From Microbacteriaceae bacterium (lineage in GTDB: Bacteria > Actinomycetota > Actinomycetes > Actinomycetales > Microbacteriaceae), in NCBI GenBank assembly GCA_025465095.1, contig JAODME010000023.1:1-47582 (forward strand): a stretch of 47,582 bases of DNA, given 5' to 3'. The notes beneath the pieces were generated by a model that made no database searches, was not told the DNA's origin, and worked only from the letters and a program-made list of their open reading frames with translations. A program made the translations under genes and the position numbers. Numbering within the stretch: the stretch's first letter is position 1; each line of letters opens with the position of its first letter. Positions 17,898 through 27,676 of this stretch are shown here, one piece after another.

Positions 17898-18000
17898 GTT
17901 GCGCTCGAGCGTGAACGAGCGAATGTACGCACTCGCCGCGAATCGGTGCCGGGGTGAGCGCACATTCGGCTCAAGAGGCTACAGTCGGCGCGGTGCAGGG

Positions 18001-21000
18001 TCAACTCAGGCAGTTCGGCCCGAGCAGCGACTTGAGCTCGCCGAACAGGTCGGCGCTCACGGTCACGGGGAACGGGATCTCGAACAACCGCGCGGCCCGG
18101 TCCTTGACGAGCTTCAGCCGCACCTCCGTGTCGCCGACGTGCCGGATGAGCGCGTCGCTGAGGCTGCTCACGACGTCGACCGTCGCTCGATGCTCCGGCA
18201 TGCTGATCACCAGAGGACCGGAACCAAGGCTCTCGCCGAGGTCGGGACTGAACATGCTGACCGCGTGCAAGTTCATACCGTCGTCGCGAACGCTGACACG
18301 GCCCCGGATGACGACGACCTGATCGTTCGCGAGCGCCGGCGAGAACTCCTGGTAGGTCTTACCGAGGAACATCACGGTGATTTCGCCGCCGAAGTCCTCG
18401 ACCTGCACCAGGCCGTACTGGTTGCCGGAGTTGCGGGCGGTGCGGTGTTGCACAGAGGTGACCAGCCCGGCCACAGAGACCGTCTCGCCGTCGGTCGAGG
18501 CCTCTCCCGCGAGGATGTCGGCGATGCTCGAACTGGCGTGTTTCGCCAGCTGGAGTTCGAGTCCGGCGAGCGGATGATCGGACACGTAAAGGCCGAGCAT
18601 CTCTCGCTCGAAGGCGAGCTTGTCGCGCTTGGACCACTCGGGTCGCTCCGGTACCTTCACTACCTGTTGGGGCTCATCGAAGAGGCTGTCGAAGTCGAAG
18701 CCGTAGTCGCCTTTCTCCTCCGCGCGCTTGTCCTTCACCGCGCTCTCGACGGCTCCTTCGTGGATCTCGAGTAGCGCGCGTCTGGTCGAGCCGAGCGAGT
18801 CGAACGCGCCCGCCTTTATCAGGGACTCGACAGTGCGCTTGTTCGCGGCGGAGATCGGCACCTTCTTGAGGAAGTCGTGAAAGCTCGTGAACCGGCCCTT
18901 CTCCTCACGTGCCCCGCGAATCAGGTCGACGACGGCGAATCCGACGTTGCGCACAGCACCGAGTCCGAACCGGATGTCGTCGCCGACGGCGGCGAAGTAG
19001 CCTATCGACTCGTTCACGTCCGGCGCGAGCACCTGGATTCCCATCCGACGGCACTCGTTGAGGTAGATCGCGAGCTTGTCCTTCGAGTCGCCGACGCTCG
19101 TGAGCAGTGCGGCCATGTACTCGGCCGGGTAGTGCGCCTTCAAATAGGCGGTCCAGTAGGACAGTACGCCGTACGCCGCTGAGTGCGCCTTGTTGAACGC
19201 GTAGTCGGAGAACGGCAACAGGATGTCCCACAGCGCCTTCACCGCCGCCATCGAGTATCCGTTGGCCTGCATGCCCGCCGAGAAGCCCTCGAACTGCTTG
19301 TCGAGCTCCGACTTCTTTTTTTTGCCCATCGCCCGGCGCAGCAGGTCGGCCTGCCCGAGCGAGAACCCGGCGAGCACCTGGGCGATGGACATCACCTGCT
19401 CCTGGTACACGATCAGTCCGTAGGTCGTGCCGAGGACGTCCTTGAGCGCCTCGGAGAGCTCGGGGTGGATGTAGTCGACTTCCTGCTGACCGTTCTTGCG
19501 GTACGCGTAGTTCGTGTGCGAGTTGGCTCCCATCGGCCCCGGCCGGTACAGGGCGCCGACTGCCGAGATGTCCTCGAAGTTGTCGGGGCGCATGAGCCGC
19601 AGGAGCGAGCGCATCGGTCCGCCGTCGAATTGGAACACGCCGAGGGTGTCCCCCCTCGCGAGAAGCTTGTAGGTAAGCGGGTCGTCGAGCGCGAGCTCTT
19701 CGAGCACGGGTGTCTCGCCGCGGTTCGCCTTGATGTTGTCGAGCGCGTCGTCGATGATCGTCAGATTGCGGAGCCCCAGGAAGTCCATTTTGATCAGGCC
19801 GAGGGCCTCGCACGCCGGGTAGTCGAAGTGGGTGACGATCTGACCGTCCTGCTCCCGCTTCATGATCGGGATGATGTCGAGCAGCGGCTTTGAGGACATG
19901 ATGACGCCGGCCGCGTGAACTCCCCACTGCCGCTTGAGGTTCTCGAGGCCGAGCGCGGTGTCGAAGACCGTCCTCGCGTCAGCGTCCGAGTCGAGGACGG
20001 CGCGGACATCCGACGCCTCCTTCCAACGCGGATGCTCCTTGTCCATGATCCCGGAGAGAGGGATGTCTTTGCCCATGATCGACGGTGGCATCGCCTTAGT
20101 GAGCTTCTCGCCCATGCCGTACGCGAACCCGAGCACCCGTGAGGAGTCCTTCAGCGCCTGCTTAGCCTTGATGGTGCCGTAGGTGACGATCTGGGCGACG
20201 TGGTCGCTGCCGTACTTCTCTGTGACGTAGCGAATCACCTCGCCTCTCCGGCGCTCGTCGAAGTCGACGTCGAAGTCGGGCATCGACACACGGTCGGGGT
20301 TGAGGAAACGCTCGAACAGGAGCCCGTGCTGCAGCGGATCGAGGTCGGTGATTCCCATCGCGTAGGCGACCATGGACCCCGCCCCTGAACCACGGCCGGG
20401 TCCGACCCGGATACGGTTCTTCCGAGCCCAGTTGATGAAGTCGGCGACGACGAGGAAGTAGCCGGGGAATCCCATCTGCGAGATGACACCCGTCTCGTAG
20501 ATCGCCCGTTCCCGCGCCGCCGGCGGCACATTGTTCTTGTAGCGGTTCAGCAGGCCCGCCTCGATCTCCTTCGCGAACCAGGACTGCTCGGTCTCGCCCT
20601 CCGGCACCGGGAACACGGGCATGTAGTTGGCCTGCTCGTCGAAGGCGACTTCGCAGCGCTCGGCGATCAGTAACGTGTTGTCGCACGCCTCCGGGTGGTC
20701 ACGAAAGAGGTGACGCATCTGCTCGGCCGACTTGAGGTAGAACTCGTCGGCGTCGAACTTGAACCGGTTCGGGTCATCCAGCGTCGTCCCGGACTGCACG
20801 CAGAGCAGCGCCGCGTGCGAGGTGGCGTCGTGGGAGTGGGTGTAGTGCAAGTCGTTGGTCGCGACGAGGGGGAGGTCGAGTTCGCCGGCCAGGCGCAGGA
20901 GATCGCCCATGACCCGGCGTTCGATGCCCAGCCCATGGTCCATGATCTCGCAGAAGTAGTTTTCCCTGCCGAAGATGTCGCGGAAGTCTGATGCGGCTTT

Positions 21001-21516
21001 TTTCGCCTCCTCGTACTGACCGAGCCGCAGCCGCGTCTGAATCTCGCTCGACGGACATCCCGTGGTGGCGATGAGCCCCTTCGCGTAGGTGCTGAGCAGG
21101 TCGCGGTCCATCCGCGGCTTGAAGTAGTACCCTTCGAGGCTCGCGAGGGAGGACATCCGGAACAGGTTGTGCATTCCCTCGGTGCTCGAGGAGAGCATCG
21201 TGAGGTGGGTGTAGGCGCCGGAACCGGAAACGTCATCCTGACCGCCGTTGCCCCACCGGATCCTCGTGCGGTCGCCTCGCGCCGTGCCGGGAGTGAGGTA
21301 GGCCTCTGTGCCGATGATGGGTTTGATTCCGGCGCTCGTCGCCGTGCGCCAGAAGTCGTACGCGCCGAACACGTTGCCGTGGTCAGTCATCGCGATCGCG
21401 GGCATCCCCTGCTCTGCAGCGGCTTCGATCAGCGGCTTCACTCGCGCCGCACCGTCCAGCATCGAGTACTCGCTGTGGACGTGCAGGTGGACGAACGATT
21501 TAGCGCTGGGTGGCAA
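18001..21516 (-). CDS. dnaE: DNA polymerase III subunit alpha
   Basis: This 1171-residue protein is the replicative polymerase catalytic subunit, DnaE1 type by length. The N-terminal PHP domain begins H-L-H-V-H-S-E-Y-S-M-L-D-G. Its palm carries P-D-F-D-V-D-F, with the catalytic aspartates, around residues 413-419. The fingers/tau-binding segment (K-M-D-F-L-G-L-R-N) and a C-terminal OB-fold region (S-V-A-G-L-V-T-S-V-Q) follow. The start is a TTG at 21516 with GGAGAG 5 nt upstream. It follows rluD by 50 nt and may be read from the lspA-rluD unit. Confidence 0.97.
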   Translation of the reverse strand: MPPSAKSFVHLHVHSEYSMLDGAARVKPLIEAAAEQGMPAIAMTDHGNVFGAYDFWRTATSAGIKPIIGTEAYLTPGTARGDRTRIRWGNGGQDDVSGSGAYTHLTMLSSSTEGMHNLFRMSSLASLEGYYFKPRMDRDLLSTYAKGLIATTGCPSSEIQTRLRLGQYEEAKKAASDFRDIFGRENYFCEIMDHGLGIERRVMGDLLRLAGELDLPLVATNDLHYTHSHDATSHAALLCVQSGTTLDDPNRFKFDADEFYLKSAEQMRHLFRDHPEACDNTLLIAERCEVAFDEQANYMPVFPVPEGETEQSWFAKEIEAGLLNRYKNNVPPAARERAIYETGVISQMGFPGYFLVVADFINWARKNRIRVGPGRGSGAGSMVAYAMGITDLDPLQHGLLFERFLNPDRVSMPDFDVDFDERRRGEVIRYVTEKYGSDHVAQIVTYGTIKAKQALKDSSRVLGFAYGMGEKLTKAMPPSIMGKDIPLSGIMDKEHPRWKEASDVRAVLDSDADARTVFDTALGLENLKRQWGVHAAGVIMSSKPLLDIIPIMKREQDGQIVTHFDYPACEALGLIKMDFLGLRNLTIIDDALDNIKANRGETPVLEELALDDPLTYKLLARGDTLGVFQFDGGPMRSLLRLMRPDNFEDISAVGALYRPGPMGANSHTNYAYRKNGQQEVDYIHPELSEALKDVLGTTYGLIVYQEQVMSIAQVLAGFSLGQADLLRRAMGKKKKSELDKQFEGFSAGMQANGYSMAAVKALWDILLPFSDYAFNKAHSAAYGVLSYWTAYLKAHYPAEYMAALLTSVGDSKDKLAIYLNECRRMGIQVLAPDVNESIGYFAAVGDDIRFGLGAVRNVGFAVVDLIRGAREEKGRFTSFHDFLKKVPISAANKRTVESLIKAGAFDSLGSTRRALLEIHEGAVESAVKDKRAEEKGDYGFDFDSLFDEPQQVVKVPERPEWSKRDKLAFEREMLGLYVSDHPLAGLELQLAKHASSSIADILAGEASTDGETVSVAGLVTSVQHRTARNSGNQYGLVQVEDFGGEITVMFLGKTYQEFSPALANDQVVVIRGRVSVRDDGMNLHAVSMFSPDLGESLGSGPLVISMPEHRATVDVVSSLSDALIRHVGDTEVRLKLVKDRAARLFEIPFPVTVSADLFGELKSLLGPNCLS

Positions 21517-21566
21517 GAAACTCTCCGGAAGCCGAGATGAAAACCAGCTCTCAGCCTACGTGCCCG

Positions 21567-22493
21567 TCACTCGTTTCGAAGGACATCGAGGGCGTGCTGC
21601 AGGTCTTCAGGGTAGGTCGTTCGATAGACCACTCGCTCGCCGGTAGCCGGATGCCGGAAGCCCAGCTGCAGCGCGTGCAGCCACTGCCTGGTCAACCCGA
21701 GGCGCGCGGAGATTGTCGGGTCCGCACCATACATCGCATCACCCACACACGGGTGCCGTTGCGCCGCCATGTGCACACGAATCTGGTGCGTGCGTCCCGT
21801 CTCGAGGTTGATCTCGAGCAGCGATGCACCACGGAACGCTTCGAGCGTCTCGTAGTGGGTCACCGAGGATTTGCCGTCCGAGACGACCGCGAACTTCCAA
21901 CTCGATCCCGGATGCCGCCCGATCGGGGCGTCAATCGTTCCGACGAGGGGATCCGGGTGACCCTGCACGACCGCGTGGTAAATCTTCTCGACCTCGCGAT
22001 CGTGGAAGGCGCGCTTGAGCTCCGAGTAGCCGCGCTCGGACTTGGCAACGACCATGAGTCCGCTCGTTCCGGCGTCGAGCCGGTGCACGATGCCGGCGCG
22101 CTCCGATGCCCCGGAGGTGGATACACGGAACCCCGCCCCGGCTAGCGCGCCGAGGACAGTCGGTCCAGTCCAGCCGACCGAAGGGTGCGCCGCAACACCG
22201 ACCGGCTTGTCGATCACGACGATGTCGTCGTCATCATGCACGATCGTCAGCTCGGGGACCTTGATCGGCACGATTGACGGTGCCTCTTTCGGTTGCCAAC
22301 TCACTTCGAGCCAACTGTCCGCGCGCAACCGATCGGACTTGCCGAGGGTCACCCCGTCCACGACCACTCCGCCCGCCTCCGCCACCTCGGCGGCGAAGGT
22401 GCGCGAGAAACCGAGCAGCCTGGCCAGCGCCGCATCGACCCGTTCTCCCGCCAGCCCCTGAGGCACGGGCAGGTTGCGCGATTCCACCGTCAC
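21567..22493 (-). CDS. rluD: 23S rRNA pseudouridine synthase (RluA/RluD family)
   Basis: This 308-residue enzyme converts specific uridines of 23S rRNA to pseudouridine. An N-terminal S4 RNA-binding domain (residues 14-80) is followed by the catalytic domain, with [10 protein letters not shown] as the RluA-family signature holding the catalytic Asp. Its GTG start overlaps the lspA stop by 4 nt (GTGA), a conserved lspA-rluD pairing. RluD-type specificity is assigned by family and context; it could act on another site. Confidence 0.92.
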   Translation of the reverse strand: MTVESRNLPVPQGLAGERVDAALARLLGFSRTFAAEVAEAGGVVVDGVTLGKSDRLRADSWLEVSWQPKEAPSIVPIKVPELTIVHDDDDIVVIDKPVGVAAHPSVGWTGPTVLGALAGAGFRVSTSGASERAGIVHRLDAGTSGLMVVAKSERGYSELKRAFHDREVEKIYHAVVQGHPDPLVGTIDAPIGRHPGSSWKFAVVSDGKSSVTHYETLEAFRGASLLEINLETGRTHQIRVHMAAQRHPCVGDAMYGADPTISARLGLTRQWLHALQLGFRHPATGERVVYRTTYPEDLQHALDVLRNE

Positions 22494-23053
22494 TCCCCGA
22501 CCGTTGGAGCCGGGTCGACCGGCTTGGAGGCTCGTGCCCCGTCGAGCCCGACGCCGCGAATGGTGAGGATGATGAACAGCCCCATGCTCGCGACGATGAA
22601 GGAGTCTGCGATGTTGAACACGGCGGGGAACCCGGCGACCTGGATGAAGTCGACCACGTGCCCGAGTCCGAAGCTCGGCTCACGGAGCAACCGGTCGGTG
22701 AGGTTTCCCGCGGTGCCGCCGAGGAGCATCCCGAACAGGATTGCCCAGCCGAGCGACCTGATCCGCCTGGCGAAGAAGATGATGAAGACGGTGACGACGG
22801 AGGCGGCGATGGAGAAGATCCAGGTCGAGCCACTCGCGATGGAGAACGCGGCGCCGGGATTCTTCACGAACACGAATTGAAGCACCGTGCCGAGAACCTG
22901 CACCGGCTCACCCGGTGGCAGGTTCTCGACCACGAGGATCTTCGTGATCTGATCGCAGGCGTACACGGCGCTGGCCACCACCGCGAGCACGATGAGCGCC
23001 CGCACGCTGAGCCCCGCCCTGTGGGTCGGCGCCGTCGGCTCAGTTGCCGCCAA
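22490..23053 (-). CDS. lspA: Lipoprotein signal peptidase (signal peptidase II)
   Basis: This 187-residue aspartic protease removes signal peptides from prolipoproteins such as CtaC. Four membrane segments are seen, and the two catalytic Asp motifs are G-N-L-T-D-R and F-N-I-A-D-S. The TTG at 23053 overlaps the end of wag31 by 14 nt but has a poor ribosome site. An in-frame GTG at 23005 is preceded by AGGGCGGGG and may be the true start, giving 171 residues. A Pro/Lys-containing tail follows the last helix. Confidence 0.93.
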   Translation of the reverse strand: MAATEPTAPTHRAGLSVRALIVLAVVASAVYACDQITKILVVENLPPGEPVQVLGTVLQFVFVKNPGAAFSIASGSTWIFSIAASVVTVFIIFFARRIRSLGWAILFGMLLGGTAGNLTDRLLREPSFGLGHVVDFIQVAGFPAVFNIADSFIVASMGLFIILTIRGVGLDGARASKPVDPAPTVGE

Positions 23054-23681
23054 CGCCGGCAGACGTGGGCGCGGCGGCGCTCACGCCGCTCGCAGAGTCG
23101 AGCTCACGGAGCTGCTCCTCGATGTAACCCTTAAGCTTCTGGCGGTATTCACGCTCGAAGGTGCGAAGTTCGTCAATGCGACCCTCGAGAACCGCCCGCT
23201 CCTGGTCGAGCTTGGCGATCTGCGACCGCTGCTTCGCCTCGGCCTCGCTGACGACGCGTGCGGCGGTGGCGTGGCCTTCGGCGATGAGGGCATCGCGCTT
23301 CTCGATGCCCTCTTTAACGTGCTCCTCGTGCAGGCGGCGCGCGAGCTGGAGGAGGTTGCTGGTGCTGTCCGGGTCGTTCTCCGCCGAGGAAGCAACATAG
23401 GTGGGCGTCGCTGCGGCGGGAGCCGCCGTCGCCGGCTGGGGTGCGGGCGTGGCAGCCGGGGTCGGGGTGCTTGCCGACTGTCCGCCGCTGCGCTGCAGCT
23501 CGCTGATCCGCGATTCGCTGCCTATCAAGCGCTGCCGAAGTTCTTCGTTCTCCTGGCCGAGGCGGCGGAGTTCGACGACGACCTCGTCGAGGAAGTCATC
23601 CACCTCGTCCTGGTCATAGCCCTCGCGAAACTTCGTTGGCTGGAAACGCTTGTTGACAACGTCTTCGGGGGTCAGGGCCAT
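23040..23681 (-). CDS. wag31: DivIVA/Wag31 polar growth protein
   Basis: This 213-residue coiled-coil protein marks cell poles and division sites and directs tip growth in actinobacteria. The N-terminal membrane-binding domain starts M-A-L-T-P-E-D-V-V-N-K-R-F and contains Y-D-Q-D-E-V-D-D-F-L-D-E. A low-complexity Ala/Pro/Thr linker (about 68-92) separates it from a second coiled coil (about 95-190). A strong GAGGTGA ribosome site precedes the ATG. Its place after sepF and yggT is the usual actinobacterial one. Confidence 0.95.
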   Translation of the reverse strand: MALTPEDVVNKRFQPTKFREGYDQDEVDDFLDEVVVELRRLGQENEELRQRLIGSESRISELQRSGGQSASTPTPAATPAPQPATAAPAAATPTYVASSAENDPDSTSNLLQLARRLHEEHVKEGIEKRDALIAEGHATAARVVSEAEAKQRSQIAKLDQERAVLEGRIDELRTFEREYRQKLKGYIEEQLRELDSASGVSAAAPTSAGVGGN

Positions 23682-23752
23682 GTGTGTGTCACCTCAAAAT
23701 TCTTTGAACCGGTGGTTCGATACAAGGGATTGCAGTGTGGACCACGGTAGCA

Positions 23753-23787
23753 AACTACCGTTCTCGATCGGGGACCTCCCCCGGTCC
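23753..23787. other. Two hairpins upstream of wag31
   Basis: In the yggT-wag31 gap, ACGGTAG and CTACCGT form a 7-bp stem with a 4-nt loop, followed closely by a 5-bp GGACC/GGTCC stem. No T-tract follows on the minus strand, so these may be a weak terminator for yggT or part of the wag31 leader. Confidence 0.4.
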
Positions 23788-23845
23788 GACGACACCACGC
23801 ACCAAGAGTACAACGCGCCGCCCCCACTTCTGGCCGCGCCACCCG

Positions 23846-24142
23846 CTATGCGCCTAGCAGCTGTGTCACGTAGAGCAGAACGATGACACCCAGCATCACG
23901 ACACTCCAGGCGAAATCGAGGGCGATACCCCCGAACCGGATCGGCGGGATGATCGAACGCACGGCCTTGATCGGCGGGTCGGTGAGCGTGAACACCGCCT
24001 CCGCGACGACGAGTGTGAGACCCTTCGGTCGCCAGGTTCGAGCAAAGCTGCGCGCGAGATCGAGGACGAATCGACCCCACATGGCGAAGAAGTAGAGGAG
24101 CAGCGCGAAGTACGCGATGGTCGCGATAACGGAAACGATCAC
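23846..24142 (-). CDS. YggT family membrane protein
   Basis: This 98-residue protein has two membrane segments (about residues 2-22 and 72-95) around a loop with L-T-D-P-P-I-K-A-V-R-S-I-I-P, the YggT signature. Homologues sit between sepF and divIVA in many Gram-positive dcw clusters; the biochemical role is unsettled, though links to division or ion homeostasis are reported. I chose the GTG at 24142 since upstream codons run back into sepF and a TAACGT -10 lies 7 nt before it. The longer frame to 24229 is not a natural N-terminus. Confidence 0.88.
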   Translation of the reverse strand: MIVSVIATIAYFALLLYFFAMWGRFVLDLARSFARTWRPKGLTLVVAEAVFTLTDPPIKAVRSIIPPIRFGGIALDFAWSVVMLGVIVLLYVTQLLGA

Positions 24143-24149
24143 TGAACTG

Positions 24150-24155
24150 ACGTTA
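24150..24155 (-). promoter_or_regulatory. -10 element of yggT (leaderless)
   Basis: TAACGT on the minus strand lies in the 31 bp between the sepF stop and the yggT GTG and ends 7 nt before the start codon. There is no ribosome site. Confidence 0.45.
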
Positions 24156-24173
24156 GCCCATTCGGGCCACTGC

Positions 24174-24656
24174 TCAGTTGTGGGTGAAGAATGACGCGTC
24201 GACTTCGGGCTCGGCGTCGGCCTGCTCACCGCTCACGACAACGTGTGCGGGCGAGAGCAGGAACACCTGCTTCGTGACCCGCTCGATCTTTCCGTAGAGA
24301 CCCTGGGACAGCCCGCTGGCGAAGTCGACGAGGCGTCGCGCGTCAGGCTCGCTCATTTGCGACAGGTTGATGATCACCGGAATGCCATCGCGGAAGCTCT
24401 CGGCGATGACCTGTGCGTCCTTGTACTGGCGCGGATGCACGGTGAGGATCTCGTTCATCTCGGCCGGCGCCGCGGTCCTCGTTCCGGAGGCACGCCGCAG
24501 TGGCGTCACCGGCGCGCGGCCAGCGTTGTTCGTCACCGCCGTCGGTGCCGCTTGGGAGACGGGGGCGGGAGTCTGGGCTGGAGTCTGGTCCTCATACTCG
24601 AACTCCTCATCCGCGAGCCCCAGATACACCATGGTCTTGCGAAGCGGGTTAGCCAT
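24174..24656 (-). CDS. sepF: Cell division protein SepF
   Basis: This 160-residue protein anchors FtsZ to the membrane. The N-terminal amphipathic helix ([14 protein letters not shown]) is the membrane anchor, followed by an acidic and Pro-rich linker to about residue 70. The globular SepF domain follows, with V-H-P-R-Q-Y-K-D-A and I-I-N-L-S-Q-M, and the conserved D-F-A-S-G-L near 111-116. AGGAGG lies 7 nt before the ATG. In actinobacteria lacking FtsA and ZipA, SepF is the main FtsZ membrane tether. Confidence 0.95.
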   Translation of the reverse strand: MANPLRKTMVYLGLADEEFEYEDQTPAQTPAPVSQAAPTAVTNNAGRAPVTPLRRASGTRTAAPAEMNEILTVHPRQYKDAQVIAESFRDGIPVIINLSQMSEPDARRLVDFASGLSQGLYGKIERVTKQVFLLSPAHVVVSGEQADAEPEVDASFFTHN

Positions 24657-24689
24657 CTCGTGCCTCCTGTTGAAATCCCTGCCCCCAGA

Positions 24690-25370
24690 TTAACCGTCCG
24701 GCTGCCTGTTTCCCGTGATTGCCGAGCCGATCCTGAGGTGTGTCGCGCCTTCGAGAATCGCCTCGGGATAGTCGCCAGACATCCCGGCTGAGATGAACCG
24801 TGCCTTCGGCGCAATCCGGATCACCCGCTCGGACGCGGCGCGCAGTCGCGCAAACGCGCGACGCGGGGTCTCCCCGAGGGGAGCGACGGCCATCACACCG
24901 AGCAGATTCAGGCCCGGGGTGGAGAGAATCCGATCGGCGATCGTTTCGACGTCGGCCTCGGCGACTCCGCCTCTCCCGGTTCCCTCCGCCAGGTTGACCT
25001 GCACGAAGACGTCCGTGTGGCGTTCGTCTGAGGAGAGGGCGTCGATCACGGAGTTCCGGTCAAGCGAATGGATCACCCGTGCGTACGCTGCAGCCTGACG
25101 TGCCTTCTTGCTTTGCAGCTGGCCGACGAAGTGCCAGGTCAGGTCGAGGTCGGACAGCGCTGTGCTCTTGGCCTGGGCCTCCTGGTGGCGGTTCTCTCCA
25201 AAGTCCCGCACGCCGAGGTCGTGGAGTTCGCGAACGAGTGGAGCCGGGTGGAACTTGGTGACGACGACGAGGGTGATGCTCGACGAGTCTCGCCCCGCGG
25301 CGGCCGCCGCGGCGTTGATTCCGGCGCGAACCGAGTTGAGACGTTCGCGCAGCTGTAGCGTCTCCGTCAC
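24690..25370 (-). CDS. yggS: YggS/PLPBP family pyridoxal phosphate-binding protein
   Basis: This 226-residue protein folds like the N-terminal barrel of alanine racemase and binds PLP at Lys39 in V-V-V-T-K-F. Other signs are D-F-G-E-N-R-H-Q-E and W-H-F-V-G-Q-L-Q-S-K-K. It helps PLP homeostasis and has no known catalytic turnover. The GTG at 25370 lies 3 nt after the ftsZ stop, so translation is probably coupled. In many actinobacteria a pgeF/YfiH gene lies between ftsZ and yggS; here there is no room for one. Confidence 0.93.
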   Translation of the reverse strand: MTETLQLRERLNSVRAGINAAAAAAGRDSSSITLVVVTKFHPAPLVRELHDLGVRDFGENRHQEAQAKSTALSDLDLTWHFVGQLQSKKARQAAAYARVIHSLDRNSVIDALSSDERHTDVFVQVNLAEGTGRGGVAEADVETIADRILSTPGLNLLGVMAVAPLGETPRRAFARLRAASERVIRIAPKARFISAGMSGDYPEAILEGATHLRIGSAITGNRQPDG

Positions 25371-25373
25371 TGG

Positions 25374-26582
25374 CTACCTGAGGAAGTCGGGTACGTCCAG
25401 GTCGTCGTCGTCCTCGCCGTCGAAGACCGGGTCCGGCGCCGCCGGAAGCTCGGGCTCGCCCGCCCAGGCCGGCTGCTCCCCTGTCGAAGCCAGGAGCGTC
25501 GCCCCGGGCGCCACGGCGCGCTGGGCACTGCTTCGTTCACGCTCGGGCCTGGACAGTCCAGCGGAGGGCGATGCCACGGCTCCTGCACCCGCGTCCACAA
25601 AGTTCGAGCGTCGATCGGCTTTCTTCACCTCGGGCTCGCCGCCATCGAAGCCCGCGGCGATGACCGTCACGCGCACCTCGTCGCCGAGAGTGTCGTCGAT
25701 GACGGCGCCGAAGATGATGTTCGCCTCGGGGTGCACCGCCTCCTGGACGAGACGGGCGGCGTCGTTGATTTCGAAGATGCCGAGGTTGGAGCCGCCCTGA
25801 ATGGAGAGGAGCACGCCGTGGGCTCCGTCGATGCTCGCCTCCAGGAGGGGCGACGCGACGGCGAGTTCGGCGGCCTTGATCGCGCGATCTGCACCTCGCG
25901 ACGAACCGATGCCCATGAGCGCAGAGCCGGCGCCCTGCATGACGGACTTAACGTCCGCGAAGTCGAGGTTGATCAGGCCGGGGGTCGTGATCAGGTCGGT
26001 GATGCCCTGAACGCCGGCGAGAAGCACCTGGTCTGCGGTCGCGAACGCCTCGAGGAAGCTGATTCCACGATCGCTGATCTCGAGCAGACGGTCGTTCGGA
26101 ACGACGATGAGCGTGTCGACCTCGCTCTTTAGCGCGGAGACGCCGATCTCGGCCTGGGCAGCGCGTCGCTTGCCCTCAAACCCGAACGGGCGCGTAACGA
26201 CACCGATGGTCAGCGCCCCGATCGACTTCGCGATCCGGGCGACTACGGGCGCTCCGCCCGTTCCCGTTCCGCCACCCTCCCCTGCCGTCACGAAGACCAT
26301 GTCGGCGCCAGCGAGAGCCTCCTCGATCTCCTCCGCGTGGTCCTCGGCGGCGCGGCGACCCACCTCGGGGTCCGCGCCCGCGCCGAGACCGCGAGTGAGT
26401 TCCCGGCCGACATCGAGCTTCACGTCGGCGTCGCTCATGAGGAGTGCCTGCGCGTCGGTGTTGATCGCGATGAATTCGACACCGCGCAGCCCCAGTTCGA
26501 TCATCCGGTTGACTGCATTGACGCCGCCGCCGCCGATACCGACGACCTTGATCACGGCTAGGTAGTTTTGGTTTGAGCTCAC
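25374..26582 (-). CDS. ftsZ: Cell division protein FtsZ
   Basis: This 402-residue tubulin-like GTPase forms the division ring. The nucleotide loop G-G-G-G-V-N-A-V-N is at residues 17-25 and the tubulin signature G-G-G-T-G-T-G at 103-109. The C-terminal tail, [11 protein letters not shown], is the binding site for SepF and FtsW. The Pro/Ala-rich linker lies at about 320-390. The start is a GTG with GGAGG 7 nt before it. An AT-rich promoter region of about 70 bp precedes it, so it can be transcribed apart from the upstream dcw genes. Confidence 0.97.
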   Translation of the reverse strand: MSSNQNYLAVIKVVGIGGGGVNAVNRMIELGLRGVEFIAINTDAQALLMSDADVKLDVGRELTRGLGAGADPEVGRRAAEDHAEEIEEALAGADMVFVTAGEGGGTGTGGAPVVARIAKSIGALTIGVVTRPFGFEGKRRAAQAEIGVSALKSEVDTLIVVPNDRLLEISDRGISFLEAFATADQVLLAGVQGITDLITTPGLINLDFADVKSVMQGAGSALMGIGSSRGADRAIKAAELAVASPLLEASIDGAHGVLLSIQGGSNLGIFEINDAARLVQEAVHPEANIIFGAVIDDTLGDEVRVTVIAAGFDGGEPEVKKADRRSNFVDAGAGAVASPSAGLSRPERERSSAQRAVAPGATLLASTGEQPAWAGEPELPAAPDPVFDGEDDDDLDVPDFLR

Positions 26583-26599
26583 GTCCGGGCCTCCGCTGG

Positions 26600-26660
26600 A
26601 ACTATCAACCTCAACTTGAGGCTTAAAGTTATACTTGGTATCTATTTCTTATCCCGAGGG
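26600..26660 (-). promoter_or_regulatory. ftsZ promoter region (AT-rich)
   Basis: This is the only clearly AT-rich stretch in the dcw cluster. On the minus strand it has TATAAC (26628-26633) as a candidate -10. It also has two small inverted repeats: CCTCAA-TTGAGG around 26609-26622 and AAGT-ACTT at 26626-26636, the second lying on the -10. A separate ftsZ promoter is known from other actinobacteria. Confidence 0.5.
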
Positions 26661-26719
26661 TAGGCCGGGCGATGACGGATGAGCGGCGCGACATGCCGCG
26701 TGTCGGAAACGAATTGCGA

Positions 26720-27676
26720 TCAGCGATAGGTGAGCTGACCGGGCGCGGAGACGTTGTACTCGGTGACGTTCGGATAGTTCTGGGCGAGCGCCGCGGCGAG
26801 GACGCGCGCCTTGTAGTCGGAATCGGACGCGCTTCCCCAGATGATCTCTGCTCCCCCTCCCGCGAGCGTCAACCGGACGTCATCTCGTGTGCTCGCGGTG
26901 ACGGTGTCGAGCCCGCCGCGCACCGAGTCGGGCAGGGCGAGCATCACCTCGACTGCGGCGTCGAAGGCGGCGCTCCGGGAGTCCGCCCCCGAGACGTCGA
27001 TGAGGGGCCAGCCGGGAGGGCGCGTCGCAGACCTCTCGATCACGACACCGGCCGGGTCGATGAGCGTGAATCCCGACCCCGCGACGATCGATCCGATCGC
27101 TTCACGCTCGACGACGTGGATGCGAAGCGTGTCAGGCGGAATGACCTCCGTGACGTAGCTGCGGATGAGCGGAAACGCGCTCAGCTCGTCCGTGATGCGC
27201 TCGAAGTCGATCAGGGCGAGGGGCGTCTCGAGTTGGCCGTCGACCGCACTTCGGATCGAGGCGGGGTCGACGCGAGAGGCACCGTCGATCTCGATCTTCT
27301 TGAGCGCGAGGAGCGGCGAATAGACCGCTATGGCCACGAGCGCGAGCATCGTGGCCACAATGGCGATGGCGACCGCCCATGTGATGCGGCGGCGGCGGCT
27401 GCGGCGGGTGAATCGGCGAACCTCGCTGTGCTCGTAGCGCCGACGATTGCGAGAGGCACGCCGCAACCGGCCCCGAGCGGCCAGATCGTCCAACTCCGGC
27501 CCCTGCGCTCCGGCACCGTCGGCCCGCTCGTAAGCGCGCCCCGAGGCGGCAGACGTCGAAGCGGCGGAAGACGATGCCGCCTTCGCCCGGGGGGGCTTGT
27601 GACCGCGAGGCGCTGTGTCGCGGGTCGTCGCCCGCTCACCATCCTTCGGACGGTCGAAGCCCTCAGGGCGCTTCAT
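26720..27676 (-). CDS. ftsQ: Cell division protein FtsQ
   Basis: This 318-residue divisome protein links early and late division proteins with FtsB/FtsL partners. A long cytoplasmic N-terminus (about 105 residues, rich in Arg, Ala and Ser) precedes one membrane helix (about 107-130). The extracellular POTRA domain starts [12 protein letters not shown] and a FtsQ domain follows. I chose the ATG at 27676 (M-K-R-P-E-G-F), which overlaps the murC end by 14 nt; further upstream the frame is murC antiphase. Confidence 0.92.
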   Translation of the reverse strand: MKRPEGFDRPKDGERATTRDTAPRGHKPPRAKAASSSAASTSAASGRAYERADGAGAQGPELDDLAARGRLRRASRNRRRYEHSEVRRFTRRSRRRRITWAVAIAIVATMLALVAIAVYSPLLALKKIEIDGASRVDPASIRSAVDGQLETPLALIDFERITDELSAFPLIRSYVTEVIPPDTLRIHVVEREAIGSIVAGSGFTLIDPAGVVIERSATRPPGWPLIDVSGADSRSAAFDAAVEVMLALPDSVRGGLDTVTASTRDDVRLTLAGGGAEIIWGSASDSDYKARVLAAALAQNYPNVTEYNVSAPGQLTYR

